The notes under the pieces were generated by a model. That model was given only the letters and a program-made list of their open reading frames with translations. It was not told the DNA's origin and ran no database searches. Positions 49,823 to 59,226 of a stretch of 64,000 nucleotides of DNA are shown here, one piece after another. Origin of the DNA: Zelonia costaricensis. Its lineage: Eukaryota > Euglenozoa > Kinetoplastea > Trypanosomatida > Trypanosomatidae. Numbering within the stretch: the first letter of the stretch is position 1; each line of letters opens with the position of its first letter. Location of the stretch: assembly GCA_030849075.1 (NCBI GenBank), contig JASAOO010003531.1, forward strand, positions 1 to 64,000. The letters run 5' to 3'. Position numbers and translations under genes: made by a program.

Positions 49823-50956
49823 GGCACACACGAAAGAAGCACCGCCAGCGAGAGGAGCAGGAGCGCGGTGAAGGATGGAATTTTCGCTGGTGCAGGTGAG
49901 GAGGGACGAGGACCGGCCACACAAGACGCACAAAACACAAAAGACACAAAGCCGCGAAAAGGGGGCAATGGGGCACGGAGGAGGAAACAAAAACAAAAAA
50001 CACAAATGCGGAGAGGCTTTGAGGCTGTAAAGCGAAGGAGGAGCGGGGGTGGGCTATGGTGCTGGCAAGCGTGCAGGCGGTGGCGCACGGGTGAGGCGCT
50101 GAAAGTGGGGACTGGAAAAGAGAGGAAGGAGGCCGTGTGGAGCGGGGTGGGGAAACGTGTGAGAGAGGGGGGTGAGAAGCCGATGAGTTGTCGTAATGCT
50201 GCATGCCGCACGTCAAAGACACCTACCGCGCGGAAGATGAGAAGGGGTGGGACCCACGAGGAGTGTCGCACGCTCCTCCAAAGCTCCCGTAAGGCTGCCG
50301 ACCGCCTGGGGGAAGGAGGGGGGGGGACTGACCAGCTCTTTTACGAGACAGACCTCAGAAAACGAAGATGTACTTCAAGACTGGGAGGCGGATCGACGTC
50401 CCCAGCCACGTGCGGTGTGCGACGTGCGCGCCGCGAAGTAGGGGAGGAGCGCAGGCGCACAACAGCACGTGTCTCCTGTGACCTCTTCAGCTCTGCTTCG
50501 ATGCTACGCAGTGTGGCGACACGTGTGCACTGCGGTGCGTTTGTCTCTCCTTGTGCCGACGCACCACGTTAACGCGGAGTGCTGTCATTCTTCTGCTCGA
50601 TTGTGTGCTTGTGTAAACGTGCTTTCGTTACTACGTAAGGTGGGGGGGGGGGCGAGTGTAGCTACTACAGGAAAAGAAACACACAGACACAGAGCTTCAC
50701 AGACACGTGCTGCCACACCGCGCGATGACTGGTCTGTCTGGGCACGTGGCCTGTGCGCGGGTGCTGTGGCGAAGCGGCGGCACACCGCGATTGCGTGGAC
50801 CAGCGGCGGAGTCGTTCAACAGGTCCCTCGACCGCCCCCCCTTCCCCTTCACATCGTCGCCCGCTTCCTCACCTGCAGCGCGCCGGCGTCGTACAGGCAG
50901 CGGTGCGAACAATTGCATCGAGGAGGGGGGGGGGGAGGAAAGACGGCGAGCTGCAC
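49823..50956. other. Intergenic region
   Basis: About 1.1 kb. No credible gene. G runs near 50320-50328, 50642-50652 and 50923-50935 are sense-strand C tracts. It should include the 3'UTR of OSCP. Confidence 0.55.
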
Positions 50957-51736
50957 TTAAACGCCGGTCTTCAGCTCCTCGGCGTCGTAGAGGGAGAGAC
51001 TGTCGAGGTACTTGCGCAGCACCTCCGTCTCGATGTTGTCCTCCCAGGTCGTCTTGGACAGGCGCGGCGGCGGGATCGTCGTGTAGTCCGCGTCGCCCGT
51101 CGCGGCCGCCTCCTTCTGGCGGCCGATAGCCTCGTTGATGAACTGCCCCTGCACGTCAACGGCGAACCCATCCACGATGGCGCGGTCCACGAGGACCTTG
51201 GGCACCAGCGTGTAGCCGGCAAACTCCTTCGTGTCCTTGAGCACCTGCTCCGCCACTTTCTTCGCCTTGTCAACGATGGCGCGGTCCTGCTCCTTGCCGG
51301 GTGCCACGTAGATCTTGGCCGCAACGCGCTTCGTCTTGGCGTTCACGTACGTCTCGTACACCTCCGCCACATCAGGGAGCAGCTCCAGCATCCCGTTGCT
51401 CTGCATCCACTCGAGCGTGAAGATGGTTGGCGCGGACAGCGACTTGAACTCCTTGACGTCGCCCACGACCACCGTGCGCTCCCAGAAGACGGGCAGCTTC
51501 GGGATGGCGGCGGCGATGGTCTGGAAGTCCTTCAGAATGGCATCGAAGCTGCTCTTCGGCTCAGCGGCCTTGTAGAGGAACTTGGCGAACGTGACGGAGT
51601 CACTGGGCACGATGTTGGTCGGGAACTGCGCCCGCTCGAAGTCGCTAGCGTACAACTTCTTGAGCTCCTCGGACGGGGTGTAGAAGCGGGCCGCAGCCGC
51701 GACGGCCGGCACGCACGCGGAGAGACGGCGGAACAT
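50957..51736 (-). CDS. OSCP: ATP synthase OSCP subunit (mitochondrial F-type)
   Basis: The predicted product has 259 residues. The first ~18 residues (MFRRLSACVPAVAAAARF) form a classic mitochondrial presequence: Arg-rich, amphipathic, no acidic residues. The body matches the trypanosomatid OSCP (bacterial delta) subunit, which sits on top of F1 and ties it to the peripheral stalk. The N-terminal helical domain includes NIVPSDSVTFAKFLYKAAE and DFQTIAAAIPKLPVFWERTV. The C-terminal part has TKRVAAKIYVAPGKEQDRA, then KAKKVAEQVLKDTKEFAGYT and LVPKVLVDRAIVDGFAVDVQ, the conserved I-D-G-F region of the family's C-terminal beta-strand. It is longer than typical OSCP by about 40 residues, with an acidic C-terminal tail (LDSLSLYDAEELKTGV), as in Euglenozoa. 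The acceptor AG 20 nt upstream supports the start. Confidence 0.88.
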   Translation of the reverse strand: MFRRLSACVPAVAAAARFYTPSEELKKLYASDFERAQFPTNIVPSDSVTFAKFLYKAAEPKSSFDAILKDFQTIAAAIPKLPVFWERTVVVGDVKEFKSLSAPTIFTLEWMQSNGMLELLPDVAEVYETYVNAKTKRVAAKIYVAPGKEQDRAIVDKAKKVAEQVLKDTKEFAGYTLVPKVLVDRAIVDGFAVDVQGQFINEAIGRQKEAAATGDADYTTIPPPRLSKTTWEDNIETEVLRKYLDSLSLYDAEELKTGV

Positions 51737-51756
51737 TTACTTCTCGTGGCGCTATG

Positions 51757-51779
51757 CTTTGAAGAGGGAGGGGGGGGGA
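51757..51779 (-). promoter_or_regulatory. Predicted spliced-leader acceptor for OSCP
   Basis: A C/T tract on the minus strand (about 51761-51779) is followed by AG at 51757-51758, giving a 20-nt 5'UTR. Confidence 0.6.
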
Positions 51780-52896
51780 CGGGGAGTGACAGGGTTTGTG
51801 TCGAGGGACAGGAGCTGGTCAGACAGAGAAGCTAACTCTCTGCGGGCTACGTTTTAGGGTCACGATTGATACGTGGGGGACAGCGTGAAGCGCTCTGCGA
51901 CGGCGTGATGAGACACGGTGTGCGTGTGTGCGTGTGCAAGCGGGAAAGGGTCAGGGAAAGCACGAGGATTACGCATCGGCATCGAGAAGGGCGAGGTGGA
52001 AGAGGAGAGCGCAGGACATGGAGCGGCGTGGCGAGGGGGACAGAGGACGCGCCAACGCTGCTGCGCAGGAAAGCGCCTCGGAGTACGTGGACTCTGCACC
52101 TGAGCAAGCAACTCCCGCTTCCGACTCCGCTTGAATGAGCGGCGGTCTTCGAAGAGGAAGGCGAGCGGCTCTGCTCATCGTCGTCTCGGGGCATGGGCAG
52201 CTTTGGCCCACACGCACAGATCCGCACGCTGCACGGCGTGACTCACCCCGCGTCTGACTTGAGCACCCTGCCGCTCTGCGCTGCGTTGCACCGTCACTGC
52301 TGTCGTCTTCTTTTCTTCGTGTTCTTCTTCGCGCAGTGGTGAATGAGCTCCTGCTGGAGCGCAACGAAGAGGTGGAGGAGAGCAGCCTTGCTTCCCTCCA
52401 TCCAGCACACCGCCGTTCCGCCTCACCCTTGCCCCCGTCGCACATGGCAGCGCCTGGCGCAGTTCATGACATGCGTGGGAAGAAAGTCGAGAACAAGCTG
52501 CAGGCAAGTGAGCGAGGGAGAGGGAAATGGGCGTTGACAGCGAGGGAGGTATGTGCAGCCCACCCACCCAGTGCCTTCCCCTCTTCGCTGGCATGGATAC
52601 AACACGAACACACACACACACACATACACACAGGCTCACTCCACGAGATCCGCACATGCGTACTCACGCATACACGCATACACACACACACACACACACA
52701 GACACACGCAGGCAGGCAAACCCGAGTTCAAGCAGACCCACAACGCATGACACAAAAGCACGATGAGAGTGCACCGCGAAGACGGTCCGGCACACCGCAG
52801 TGACGCGACAGCCCAGGCCATCGTCTGCGCGCGCCACGACGTCGCCAGCAGCGCACCGTCCCGGCCCTCCTCTCAGCCCTCCCAGCCGCGACGGCT
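51780..52896. other. Intergenic region
   Basis: About 1.1 kb with no credible gene. Two CA microsatellite stretches (52608-52632 and 52679-52712) lie within 300 bp downstream of the beta-adaptin stop, in its presumed 3'UTR. Confidence 0.55.
52608..52712. repeat. Paired (CA)n microsatellites
   Basis: CA runs at 52608-52632 and 52679-52700 are separated by about 45 bp and followed by CACA/GGCA-rich sequence. They are TG on the sense strand. Confidence 0.8.
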
Positions 52897-55149
52897 CTAC
52901 GAGAAAAGATCGTCGAGCTGCGTGGGTCTCGCAGGGGGTGCCGCCGCTGGCACGGGTGGTGGGGCACGCGCGCCGCCGTCACCCCCGAAGAAGTCGTCGA
53001 ACCCGCTCGACGCCGGCGGGGGAAGCGGCGCAGGTGGCGCGGTCTGGAACGGCGAAGCCGAAGCGGCTGCCGCCGCCGTCGCTGGTGGTGGCGGTGGGGC
53101 GGCTGTCGGTGCAGCCGGGAAGTTGAAGAGGTCCCCAAGCGGGTCGGCATGGGAGGCACCACCGTTGCGGGTGGCCACCGCCGCGGCGGCAGCCTCAGGT
53201 CGGGCCCCGCTGCCGTCGCCTGCGAACTCGAACGCGTCCGCCGGACTCGGCGCGGCCCCCTGCGCCCCCATCGGCGGCGTCGCCGGCACCTCGGCCACCT
53301 CGTCGTCCTCCGTGTCCTCCTCGTCGAGCTCCGCGTCGGCCAGGCCGTATGGCGGAAGGAAAGACTGGTAGGGCCGGGCAAACACCACCGCAGCAGTGTT
53401 GAGCGACTTCTTCAGGTCGGCCATCGTCATGGCGTCGCTGAAGGTGCGATCGACGTTCACGGGCACCACCTGCCCGTGCACCACCTTGATCATCTGTTCG
53501 ACCGTCATGCCCTTGGACAGCAGCCGCCAGTAGGCGAACGCGCGGTCCCGCACGTCGGGGTCGTCGCTGTGCGTCGTGACCGTCTCCAATACGCGATTCA
53601 GCTGCGGCTCCATCGCCTGCGGGTCTCGCAGGAACATCTTCACCACAGCGCTCAAGATGGCGAGCTGCACGCGCTGCTCCTGCTCCATGATGGTGTCGAT
53701 GAAGCGCTGAATGATGCTCTTGCCGCTGTCCACGAAGTCGCAGTACTCGCCCAGCATCCACAAGAGCGACACCTTCGCCTCCTCCTCGACCACCTCGTCG
53801 GCGCCGTACTCGGCCACCAGCGCGTCGAGCAAGAGCAGCTCCGGGTACTTGCGCACAATGTCCTTGGCGGCGGTCAAGACGTCAGGCAGCAGCTCCGGCC
53901 GCTTGTCCACCAGCTGCATCAGCAAGTTCGCGCAGTCCGGTGCAACGGTGTCGACCTTGATGGCGAGCGACGCGATCGCGCGCACCACCTCGACGACAAA
54001 CACCACGTCCACCCCCGAAGCGTACTCGGCCAGCTCCTTCAGAATCTCCGGCGCCGACGACGGTGTGGCGAGCTTCAGCAGGAGACGCAGCTTCTCGAGC
54101 TTGACAAATGGCGGGTCGCTGTACCTCACGTAGAAGGCGTCGAGGTTCGTGCGCAGCAAGTTTGGGAAAATCACGAGCAGCGCGTGGATGTTCTTGCACA
54201 CAACGTACTGCGTCTCGGCGTCGCGCTTCGCCAGCGTCAGTAGGGCCGTGTTGACGCGCACGGTGCAGCGCTCGATCAGCTCCTGCGAGCACCGGCTGGC
54301 GAGGTTGGCGACGACCTTGATGGCACCCATCACGACAGCCGGGTTCTGGTGGTTCATGCGCGGCAAGACTCGCGTCACGAGCGTCTCGGCGCTCTCGTTG
54401 TCGGCCGGCCGCTGAGCGGCCAAGAGGTCGAGGATGAACTGCTGGCCCCACTCGTTGCACTCGGGCAGGTGGTAGACAAGCCGGTTCACCCAGTCGTTGC
54501 TGCTGTCCACCTTCTCACTGCCGTAGTCGTTCACCTCGCACACGACTGCCGCCGCGTTGGCGGCCACCATTGGGTTGTTGTCGTTGAGAAGCTCCACGAG
54601 GTTCTTCTTGAAGTCCTGCTGGTAGAAGAGATTCATGTCGTGGTGAAAAAGCTTGCCGAGGCCCATCGCGGCCGTCTTGCGCACGTAAGGGTCGGGGTCC
54701 GCCACGGCGCGGCGCAGCGGCTCCAGCGTGTACTCGAGCACCGACGCGACGCGGATGCACATCATCGTGCGGACCGCCAGCGCCCGCACAACGGGTGAGG
54801 TGCTGGTCGTGTCCTGCAGAAACGTGTTGACGGCCAGCAGCGCCTTCTCCGGCTGCAGCCGCGCGGTGCTGAGCACGTACAGGTAGACGAGCTTCTTGAG
54901 CTCGAGGTCAGTGGACGGGCCGAGCTTCACGACGTCGACGAAGAGATAGCTGACGTCGCGGCCCATCGTCATGTTAGCGATAATGCGCTTCACCGCCGCC
55001 TTCTTGCGATAGTCGTCCACGCCGTTGAGGTCATTGCGCAGCTCCGCAAACTCGCCGCGGCGGGTCTGGGCAAAGTACTTGGATCCCGTCTTGGTGTCCT
55101 CGAGTCTGCGCTGAATCTTCTCCCGCGCCTTGCGGAGGAAGTTCTCCAT
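52897..55149 (-). CDS. Beta-adaptin (AP-1 type) lacking the C-terminal ear
   Basis: The predicted product has 750 residues and is a large subunit of a heterotetrameric clathrin adaptor at the TGN/endosome. The ~540-residue HEAT-like trunk has the family landmarks: ELRNDLNGVDDYRKKAAVKR, IIANMTMGRDVSYLFVDVVK, and ELKKLVYLYVLSTARLQPEK. It also has DPDPYVRKTAAMGLGKL, LLNDNNPMVAANAAAVV and EYCDFVDSGKSIIQRFID. From about 590 to the stop it is an Ala/Pro-rich hinge containing acidic-aromatic motifs DPLGDLFNF, GFDDFFGGDGG and the terminal LDDLFS. The sandwich/platform ear (about 230 residues in mammalian beta1/beta2) is missing, and the reading frame closes cleanly. AP-1 rather than AP-2 is inferred from the general trypanosomatid complement. 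A predicted acceptor AG at 55216-55217 gives a 66-nt 5'UTR. Confidence 0.9.
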   Translation of the reverse strand: MENFLRKAREKIQRRLEDTKTGSKYFAQTRRGEFAELRNDLNGVDDYRKKAAVKRIIANMTMGRDVSYLFVDVVKLGPSTDLELKKLVYLYVLSTARLQPEKALLAVNTFLQDTTSTSPVVRALAVRTMMCIRVASVLEYTLEPLRRAVADPDPYVRKTAAMGLGKLFHHDMNLFYQQDFKKNLVELLNDNNPMVAANAAAVVCEVNDYGSEKVDSSNDWVNRLVYHLPECNEWGQQFILDLLAAQRPADNESAETLVTRVLPRMNHQNPAVVMGAIKVVANLASRCSQELIERCTVRVNTALLTLAKRDAETQYVVCKNIHALLVIFPNLLRTNLDAFYVRYSDPPFVKLEKLRLLLKLATPSSAPEILKELAEYASGVDVVFVVEVVRAIASLAIKVDTVAPDCANLLMQLVDKRPELLPDVLTAAKDIVRKYPELLLLDALVAEYGADEVVEEEAKVSLLWMLGEYCDFVDSGKSIIQRFIDTIMEQEQRVQLAILSAVVKMFLRDPQAMEPQLNRVLETVTTHSDDPDVRDRAFAYWRLLSKGMTVEQMIKVVHGQVVPVNVDRTFSDAMTMADLKKSLNTAAVVFARPYQSFLPPYGLADAELDEEDTEDDEVAEVPATPPMGAQGAAPSPADAFEFAGDGSGARPEAAAAAVATRNGGASHADPLGDLFNFPAAPTAAPPPPPATAAAAASASPFQTAPPAPLPPPASSGFDDFFGGDGGARAPPPVPAAAPPARPTQLDDLFS

Positions 55150-55215
55150 TGGACGACAGAGAGGAGAGGACCGGGGCAGCAGACCGTTGGGGCACGGGAA
55201 GGAGGGGGCACGAAA

Positions 55216-55229
55216 CTAAAATGGAGGAG
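55216..55229 (-). promoter_or_regulatory. Predicted spliced-leader acceptor for beta-adaptin
   Basis: On the minus strand CTCCTCCATTTTAG ends at 55216. The 66 nt between it and the ATG contain no further AG, so this is the nearest possible acceptor. Confidence 0.5.
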
Positions 55230-58200
55230 TGACGGCACCACAACACGGAGGCACGGCAAGCAATTTCGTGATGCCGCAGTTGGTGGCACCTACAGTGTCC
55301 ACGCGGTGGAGAAGAGGGAGGGGGTAAGGGCGTCGTGTCCTCGCCAAATGCGTCAACGACTCTCCGAGGGGATACTGCAGCTCTGCAAGGAGGAAGGCGG
55401 GTGAGGTGCCGCTTCCGTTTGCTTTCCAGTGTTTTTTTGTTGGTGTGCGGTTGTGTGAGGGCACGTGCCAAGGGGGAAGCACGCAATCACGGCACACGGA
55501 GAGAGAGAGGACAGGCAGGACGACATGACGAGTGAGAGGCATCGGTGACTGCGATGGCACACCATTCTCTTTTTTGCTTATCCGTTTCCGTCCAGCCTCG
55601 TCTCTTTCACCGGACGAGAAGGAGGAGCCGCTCACTAAGAAGGACATGCGAAGGCCAGAGCTGAAGCAAAGCGCAGCAACGTCCGCCCGTGGAGGGGGGG
55701 GGGGGCAGGAAAGGGAGGAAGCGCACGCCAGTCTCCGTGTTTTGGCGGCGTGCACGTTGACCGTTGTTTGGGTGTTTCGTTTTTTTTTGTCTTCCAAAGA
55801 AACGGGTAGGGGAGGCCGGTTTTCACAAAACGGGCGTCCAAAGGAGCACAAGCACGACACGGCACCCCGGGCAGAAAAAAGGGCTCGATCGGGTGCGCGG
55901 TAGGGGGATGGGGTGGGGAGGGAGGACGCGACGACGGGACGACGGGAGGGGAGGGGGGAGGGTGGCAGACTTGTTAGCAAGTCCAGCGGGGGGGGGGGGG
56001 GTTGGATGTCAAACGAGACAAAGGGGGCTGATGATGAGGAAAGAAGGGCGTGCCGCTGTGCGTCACCGCGTCGAAAGGCGTACGTGACTGCGGGCGGTAC
56101 GCAGGAGGGGAGGGGGAAGGGGGGAATGGGGTCAGCCGCACAATGCTGCAGGTGCCTCGTGCGGAGACATCAAGACGCCGGTGATTAGCAGCGCCGCACC
56201 TCGGCCTCTTTCCACCGCCTCCCCGTCGCCCTTTCCTCGATCGCCGCAGCAGTGCGTGAGCGTCGAGTGCAAGAGGGTATGTCTGGCACTGGTTGCAGGC
56301 TTCGACGCTGGAAGGAATCGAAAGCAATCGAAGAGAGAAGGAGAAGCACCTCTGAATCGGCTGCACGGCCAAAGCCACCTGCGCACGGCGAGAGGCGCCT
56401 CAGGGAGGTGGACGATAAGGGCGTGCCGTCTCTGGTCCCGTGGCAACGCTGATGCGCCGGAGAACACACAACGTACTCGTCTACACGCACTGACGGAAGC
56501 CGCGCGTACAACTCCACAAACACACACACACAACGACACACACACACACGCACAAAAACTGCAGGCGGGTGTCTCAGCAGCACACGGCATCGTCGAGTAG
56601 GAGGTGCTACCGTGACTCCGCGCTATGTCGCTGCGTGTGGAGCCTTTCACAATCTTCTCTTGTTTCCCTTTTTTCTTTTTGCTGTTGTTGCGCTGTTTCG
56701 GTGGGCCGCGCGGCACGCGCACGCAGGGAGGCCGCAGCGCATCACTCACTCACTTTCTGCCTTTCAACACAGAAGATGCGCGAACGATGAAATTGCTCGC
56801 GTCAGATGGCACACGGCAGTCCCGCACCACGACACGGTTGCTCCGCACGATGGAGCGCCCACGCACACGCCAAGACCCAAAGGCGAAAACATAAAGAGTG
56901 GAGGAAACACACACAAAAAAAAAAACGCTCTGGAGGAGACAGGGAGACAGGTACGGGTGTCTGTGGTATTCATACAGGGGGAACAAGGAGACGACGACGA
57001 GCGAACACGAGCACATTCGCGGAGAGGCATTCACACACAAAAGGTGGCACACAAACACACGCACTGAATCAGACGCCGCGCGCAGAACGCAGAAGAGGAT
57101 AAAAACACCAAGAGACAAAGGTGCAGCAAGAAAGGAGAGAGAGAGGAAGCCGTGCACCTCTGGCGGAGGCGGTTGTCATGTGTGCTCGTTCACCTTCTTG
57201 TTTAGGGGGGGGGGAAGGGATTCATGCCAGTGGCAAAGACACGCGTGCCTACGCAGACTGCGTGCCTTCAGCGCCCTCCCCCCGGGCTCCATTTTTTTTT
57301 TTTGCCACGCCTACTCTTGACTGCGGGCTGTAACAGAGGCCGGGGGGTGGCTGACAGGAATACACAGCCCGCCGGTCGCACGAACTACAGAAAACATGGA
57401 GCTTCTTCTCGAGAAAGCTACAAGATTCATGATGGGGTGCGCCGAAGGTAGCGGTGAGTCGATTCGATCGTGTGAGCAACATCTGTGCACACCGCCTGAC
57501 ACAGGCGTTAAGAGTAAAAAAAAGGGCGTACAAAGGAGGTACAAAACACGTGACGTAAGGGCAGGGGCTCTCCACATAGCGTTCATATGGCTCTCTTGAG
57601 CTGACCCGGGGGGTCTCCACGTCGGCATGCTGGGACGCCAAAGAAGAAGACAGCGTCGGAGCGCTGCCGGGGAGCGGCAGAGGGTCGGGGCTCCACGACG
57701 TCTCCGTCCCCGGCGGTGCCTGACGGTGCAGAAGAGCGGTACATTGGGGAGGAAAGAAGCGTGGCCGCAAAGCAGCAAGTACAGGCAAGGGCTTGGGGAA
57801 GGAGGAGCGGGGTCGATGAGCAGATAAGGCCCCACAGAGAGAGCACCGCATTGGCCGTGCCACGGCCACAACACTGAGACACCGTGTGCTCGAGCGGAGG
57901 CCGAGTCCCTGCCCCACGCGACGCGCGGCAGCGCAGTTTTCTTCTCACTCCACGGGAGGAACAAGACTCAGCTTGCGTTCATTCAACAGCTACGAAGGCG
58001 CGCGCCCGACGGGGCACCAGACCAGCCGTAAGAGTCAAGTAAAGGGTTGCGCACAACTCTTCATGTACATGCAGTCCTGCTGGGACCTCAAGACGTCGTC
58101 CACGACCCCTCGTCCGCATCACGCGCACACCGGCGCCACACAGACGGAAGCTGGGGCAGCGGAAAGGACAGGGAGCGGGGAGTGCGGTGTACGAGGGCGC

Positions 58201-59201
58201 GGTGCTTGAGGGCGACGGGCGAGATTCATCTCAACGTGGAAGCTGAAAAGGCAAAGGAAAGCCTGAAAAAAGGTAGCCAAAAACGAACGTACGCCGTTGC
58301 GCCCAGGTACGTGACACCACATGCACTCACAAGCATGCACAAACAAGCACCCGTACACACATCAACATACACGCATGCAATCACACAAGCATACATCCAG
58401 ATGACGAAGCAGAGCGCACATGACTACGCTGCACTGCGCACTCAGAGCAGGGGCCACGAAAAAGAAAAAAAGAGAGGAAGCAAGGCAAGTTGTCCAGCGC
58501 GGCACAGCGCGAGTAACGTTCAGCGGTTCGGAAAAGAAGGGCTGAAGTAGAATGTGGGTTTGAAGTTTGGTAAGAGAGGCAGAGGGGGCGGGGGTGAAGG
58601 CAGCGTGGGCGACGCAGGTCGCATAGAGGAAGGTACACTCGCCACTTGCCTGCAGTCCAGCCGGCTGTGAGGAGGTAGAGGGACGCGTCACCGACAAAAC
58701 TCGGTGAGACGAAACGAAGGCGAGAAGTCTCTACGAACACAGCAGGCCGCACACACACACACACTCATACACAGAGAAAAAAGCAGAGAACACAAAGCAC
58801 CCGCTTGAAAGGCGGAGGAACACAGTCGCACGCGCCACGGCACGTGCAACACACAGACACACAGACACACAAAGAGTACAACGACAGCAGGTGCACAACA
58901 CGCAGGAGATGAAAAGCCGGCGAAGACGAGCGACCGAGGAAAGGGGGGAGGGAGAAGAGTATCCAAGGTTCAACGAGACACCAGCACAGCACACGGGGTA
59001 GACGGCACACCAACTGTGAAACAGAAGAGGCAGCGAGGAGAGACTAAAGCGGCCAAGGTGGCCGGGGACCGGGCGAAGGGTGGCGACGGTGTAGAGGGTG
59101 CATGCCCTGATCCGTTTCCATCTCTCCCAAAAGGGCCGCCAGGTGACCAAGGTGAAAAGCAAGAGAAAGAGAGCAAAAGACTGGCGAAGGCGCACAGACA
59201 C

Positions 59202-59226
59202 GCACACACACACACACACACACACA
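59202..59226. repeat. (CA)12 microsatellite
   Basis: An uninterrupted CA run in the gene-poor right-hand region. TG on the minus strand. Confidence 0.8.

Noticed and set aside
47416..49899. Plus-strand open frame (827 codons) opposite prolyl oligopeptidase
   Set aside because: Antisense shadow of a complete catalytic gene; repetitive Val/Leu/Arg/Asp/His composition.
49783..50271. N-terminal extension of prolyl oligopeptidase with a signal-like hydrophobic stretch
   Set aside because: The 697-residue form already begins at the family-typical N-terminus, and the extension is Phe/Ser/Pro low-complexity upstream of the likely splice site.
55216..55980. Minus-strand open frame (254 codons) upstream of beta-adaptin
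   Set aside because: Ser/Pro/Cys-rich low-complexity string covering the splice-acceptor region; no domain, no plausible start context.
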